Source: Acidobacteriota bacterium (GTDB lineage Bacteria > Acidobacteriota > Terriglobia > Bryobacterales > Bryobacteraceae). From it: a stretch of 64,000 bases of DNA. Location of the stretch: contig JANXXI010000005.1 in NCBI GenBank assembly GCA_025350695.1, positions 28,647 to 92,646 of the forward strand, given 5' to 3'. Positions 61,703 to 64,000 of this stretch are shown piece after piece (position 1 is the stretch's first letter; each line of letters opens with the position of its first letter). A program made the position numbers and the translations under genes. Below the pieces are notes generated by a model that did not search any database, was not told the DNA's origin, and was given only the letters and a program-made list of their open reading frames with translations.

Positions 61703-62491
61703 CTAGTCTCCGGAGCTAACTGAATCCTCAACGAAGCGCTGGGCTGCGGGTGTAATTCGTCTTTCAAATTCCTGGTAGGAGCGGATCAGTTCGCGCAGGC
61801 CAGTCCGGTTGTTCCACAATACGGGCGGCAAGCGGGGATCGTGCACTATCAAGCGGGCGACCCGACCGCCAGCATCAAGCAGTTCGGCAAATGCGAGGGC
61901 GTTCGAGCCTGGAGTCTTCCGCCGACCAACCCACCGAGATAGTGCCTTCGCCTCCCGGTCTAGCTCATCAAGGCAATACATGGCGTCAACCTTCGACTCA
62001 CCCAAGGGCGTTAGCAAACCGCCATAGGTGCATGTTCCTGGATAGAGTCTGGCACGGCTAATCGCCCACTGCTTCGGCCACGCTGGACGCAAATAAGTAT
62101 CACTCGAATCTGCCACGGCGCGGAAGCCGTCGAACCAGAGCGATGCGTGCATTTGCTCGCGCTTCGTACGGTTTTGCGGCGGGCTTAAGACCAGCATGAG
62201 CCAGCCGCCGTCCCATATTTCGAGGTCTTGCTCAAGTGTTTCCGCGCGCAGCCGCGCGTTGATGCCATCCACCATATCTATCTGGCTGGGTGACGGGACA
62301 TACTTTGCAAGACGCACAGGACCCGAACGCTCTAGTGCTCCTTCCGCAACCAAACGGGTTAGAAGACTCTTCGCGTTGCTAGATGAAATTCCGAGCGGCG
62401 ATGCGAGCTTGCTTACCTGTCCTGCGGTCAGCGGCCGCCCTGCTGTAACGAAGATTCCAAACAAGAGCGTGCGCGTCGGATGCCGTTTCAT
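61703..62491 (-). CDS. PaaX-like transcriptional regulator
   Basis: A 262-residue regulator. The N-terminal winged helix contains RTLLFGIFVTAGRPLTAGQV and ISSSNAKSLLTRLVAEGALERSG; the C-terminal half (WDGGWLMLVLSPPQ, YGGLLTPLG) follows the PaaX layout. PaaX represses phenylacetate degradation genes, but no such genes are present, so the effector and targets are unknown. ATG 62491 is the start closest to the domain. The gene is divergent from the zinc-ribbon gene with a 57-base gap that holds inverted repeats. Confidence 0.75.
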   Translation of the reverse strand: MKRHPTRTLLFGIFVTAGRPLTAGQVSKLASPLGISSSNAKSLLTRLVAEGALERSGPVRLAKYVPSPSQIDMVDGINARLRAETLEQDLEIWDGGWLMLVLSPPQNRTKREQMHASLWFDGFRAVADSSDTYLRPAWPKQWAISRARLYPGTCTYGGLLTPLGESKVDAMYCLDELDREAKALSRWVGRRKTPGSNALAFAELLDAGGRVARLIVHDPRLPPVLWNNRTGLRELIRSYQEFERRITPAAQRFVEDSVSSGD

Positions 62492-62533
62492 GATTGCATA
62501 TTTTGGCACGTATGCTATGATTGTGCAATCATG
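62489..62533. promoter_or_regulatory. Candidate operator and promoter between PaaX-like and zinc-ribbon genes
   Basis: CATGATTGCA at 62489-62498 and TGCAATCATG at 62524-62533 form a perfect 10-bp inverted repeat, and TGATTG-TG-CAATCA at 62518-62531 is a compact palindrome inside it. TTGCAT (62494-62499), 16 bases, TATGAT (62516-62521) is a plausible promoter for the rightward gene. The PaaX-like protein is the likely binder, by position. Confidence 0.5.
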
Positions 62534-62548
62534 AAAGGAGATCTCGGC

Positions 62549-62815
62549 ATGGCAAAGGCAAATAAGGAGTGTCAATCTTGCGGGATGCCGCTGAAGCGCG
62601 ACGAGTTCGGCGGAGGCACCGAGGCCGATGGATCGAAGAGTGCAACCTACTGTTCACACTGCTACGAAGTCGGCAAGTTCAGGTTACCCGATATCACCGT
62701 GGAGGAGATGCAGGAACGGGTGAACGGTAAGATCAAAGAGGCTGGATTCCCCGGCTTCCTCGCCGGGTTCTTCACGAAGAAGATCCCGAAGCTAAAGCGC
62801 TGGACGAAGAGCTAG
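62549..62815 (+). CDS. Small zinc-ribbon protein
   Basis: An 88-residue protein with two CxxC pairs, CQSCGMPL and YCSHCYEVG, that form a zinc ribbon of the putative zinc ribbon 2 type. A basic C-terminal tail (KKIPKLKRWTKS) follows. GAAAGGAG eight bases before ATG 62549 decides the start. Genes of this type often accompany transcription regulators. Function unknown. Confidence 0.82.
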   Translation: MAKANKECQSCGMPLKRDEFGGGTEADGSKSATYCSHCYEVGKFRLPDITVEEMQERVNGKIKEAGFPGFLAGFFTKKIPKLKRWTKS

Positions 62816-62899
62816 CGTCTCTATTTGCTTGAAGTCGCCGTAACGGATATTCCGTTGCCTGGCTTGAGAAATCCGCAAGGGAGTCGAGGGGGTCCACAA

Positions 62900-63460
62900 A
62901 TGGAAGCTCGCCTTCGCGACATTCGCGAAGTCCTTCGCAAGTCTGCGTCTGAAGAAGCGAGGGCTTCGTTCCGTAAGTTCGTGCCAACGTCGGTAATGGT
63001 CTACGGCGTGCGGCTCCCGATAATAAATGAGCTTGCCCGGCAGCATAGGGCGGGTGGTTTTGACTTGGCTGTGGCGCTTTGGCGCTCGGGGGCTTTCGAA
63101 GAACAGCTTCTTGCTGCCAAAATTCTCGGCTTTGCAGCCCGTTATGATCCAGAGCGGGCCATCGCGCTTGTGTGCGAGTTGTCCCGTGACGTCACGGATT
63201 GGGCCGTCTGTGACACGTTAGGAATGCAATCGGTGAAGAGTATCGCCGCTAAGAGCGAAGACAAAATTGTCGAAACCGCTCGCCAATTAGCAAAGTCATC
63301 GCTGATGTGGCAGCGCCGCCTGAGCATAGTGCTCCTGACTCACCTCGCGAAAGAGCCTTCCCAAATAGCAGAGATTCTCAGTATTCTAAAACCTCTTCGC
63401 CTAGAAAAAGAGCACTACATCAAAAAGGCGATAGCGTGGATCGACAAAGATCTTGGCTGA
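62900..63460 (+). CDS. DNA alkylation repair (AlkD-like) protein
   Basis: A 186-residue all-helical HEAT-like protein. VYGVRLPIINELARQ, FEEQLLAAKILGFAARY, VTDWAVCDTLGM and WQRRLSIVLLTHLAK are the repeats that form the AlkD cradle; AlkD removes bulky alkyl bases from DNA. It is shorter than typical AlkD (about 220-235 residues). ATG 62900 gives the family start. It follows the zinc-ribbon gene by 84 bases. Confidence 0.82.
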   Translation: MEARLRDIREVLRKSASEEARASFRKFVPTSVMVYGVRLPIINELARQHRAGGFDLAVALWRSGAFEEQLLAAKILGFAARYDPERAIALVCELSRDVTDWAVCDTLGMQSVKSIAAKSEDKIVETARQLAKSSLMWQRRLSIVLLTHLAKEPSQIAEILSILKPLRLEKEHYIKKAIAWIDKDLG

Positions 63461-63469
63461 CTGGGATTT

Positions 63470-63664
63470 GTGAATCAGGTTTTTGCGCAAACGAACGATT
63501 TTGCAAGCACTCACGATCTGCTTGATTTACTCGGGTTTGAGCGTTGCGAAATGGTATTGCGTAACGTGAGGACAGGGCAGCAGGTTTACGCAATCGCCCT
63601 GGTTGACCCACGCTCCGGCCTGCGCTCTACGCCAAATAATGTTGACGGAACCACGCCAAGCTGA
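63470..63664 (+). CDS. Short ORF of unknown function
   Basis: A 64-codon frame from GTG nine bases after the AlkD-like gene. The translation (FERCEMVLRNVRTGQQVYAIALVDPRSGL) looks protein-like, but no ribosome site is evident and I recognise no family. It could be a fragment. Confidence 0.25.
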   Translation: MNQVFAQTNDFASTHDLLDLLGFERCEMVLRNVRTGQQVYAIALVDPRSGLRSTPNNVDGTTPS

Positions 63665-63685
63665 TCCTAGCAACTTTTACCATCC

Positions 63686-63707
63686 CCGCCTATCTTCCGC
63701 CTATCTT
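63686..63707. repeat. Tandem 11-bp duplication
   Basis: CCGCCTATCTT occurs twice in direct succession. It lies in the intergenic stretch 63665-63836, which otherwise holds only the probable promoter and ribosome site of the gene at 63837. Confidence 0.7.
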
Positions 63708-63836
63708 CCATTATTTTTTCAATAGCTTACGTTTAACCCATGGCCCTGCCTCCTTGTGTTCCCATGCCACTATAGGATTCGAGAATTAAGGTGAGGAAAC
63801 AGATCGCCATTCCATCACCAAACAGGAGAAAAATCA

Positions 63837-64000
63837 ATGGCCACAGCAGCACGAACAGCAACCAGCACTTCGCAATTGCCAACCGGCCCAATCACCCCGG
63901 AAACCACCCCCCCGCTCCGCTGCTGCCAGCGCCACCAAACTCAGCTTCCACGCCAAAGAAGCCGTCATCCTCAATCTAGAGGACCACTCAGGCTTCGAAG
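63837..64000 (+). CDS. Start of a gene cut by the window end; possible frame change at a C7 tract
   Basis: AGGAG at 63824-63828 is correctly spaced before ATG 63837. The first frame gives MATAARTATSTSQLPTGPIT; after seven Cs at 63907-63913 the next frame reads much more like protein (AASATKLSFHAKEAVILNLED). A one-base slip in the C tract would join the two. It may be a sequencing or slippage site or a real frameshift. The family is not known, and the rest lies outside the window. Confidence 0.5.
   Translation, partial: MATAARTATSTSQLPTGPITPETTPPLRCCQRHQTQLPRQRSRHPQSRGPLRLR

Overview
The window looks like chromosomal DNA of an acidobacterium of the Solibacter/Bryobacter type (Bryobacterales). 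The evidence is a large beta-propeller protein ending in the TIGR03437 domain that is abundant in Solibacter, two Oar-like TonB-dependent receptors of about 1,100 residues, a PSD1-type cytochrome next to a DUF1501 protein, a TIGR03008-type CPBP protease, and an even, moderately GC-rich composition. No rRNA, tRNA, CRISPR array, prophage or intact transposase was recognised.

Layout. 1-905: end of a redoxin gene and a TlpA-like thioredoxin gene. 916-7579 (minus): a tight run of TPR lipoprotein, dihaem/HEAT protein, CPBP protease and rlmH. 7776-11234: the TIGR03437 propeller protein. 11324-12174: an esterase-like pseudogene. 12177-19964: tyrS, an M16 peptidase, a YdcF protein, a PIN/AbrB toxin-antitoxin pair, a stranded TIGR03437 fragment, an orphan LytTR response regulator and an epimerase. 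20145-32002: a TPR-peroxiredoxin fusion, a sulfatase, then leftward runs encoding Gfo/Idh oxidoreductase, cytochrome-SUMF1 protein and ApbE, and PSD1 and DUF1501 proteins. 32403-40257: two TonB-dependent receptors around a Uma2 gene. 41282-49339: a nitrate/nitrite uptake and reduction cluster (nrtA, nrtB, two ATPases, nirB, nirD) followed by a porin. 49392-53650: small housekeeping and unknown genes, ispE and apt. 53797-58422: an operon of an Omp85-like barrel, a DUF4390 protein and an NtrY/NtrX-like sigma-54 two-component pair. 58518-64000: an eroded accessory stretch with two further toxin-antitoxin pairs, several decayed genes, a recombinase remnant, a PaaX-like regulator divergent from a zinc-ribbon gene, and an AlkD-like protein.

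The clearest functional unit is the nitrogen cluster: substrate-binding protein, permease and two ATPases import nitrate or nitrite, and NirBD reduces nitrite to ammonium with NAD(P)H. Four of its junctions overlap or nearly touch, so it is read as one operon. No nitrate reductase is present. The second unit is the envelope-sensing operon at 53797-58422, which has a sigma-54-like promoter match just upstream of its first gene and encodes a sigma-54 activator, suggesting autoregulation.

The most informative unusual signals are small-scale: an imperfect inverted repeat that supplies the stop codons of two convergent genes (52067-52178), a fragment of a secreted-protein domain lying between two copies of the 3' end of the LytTR gene (17653-17960), an 8-bp palindrome duplication that breaks a gene (60007-60022), a complementary degeneration of the two nitrate-transport ATPases, and a toxin gene with a likely in-frame internal deletion. 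I saw no strong candidate for a wholly new multi-gene system; the overlapping Gfo/Idh, cytochrome-SUMF1 and ApbE genes are the closest to an undescribed module.
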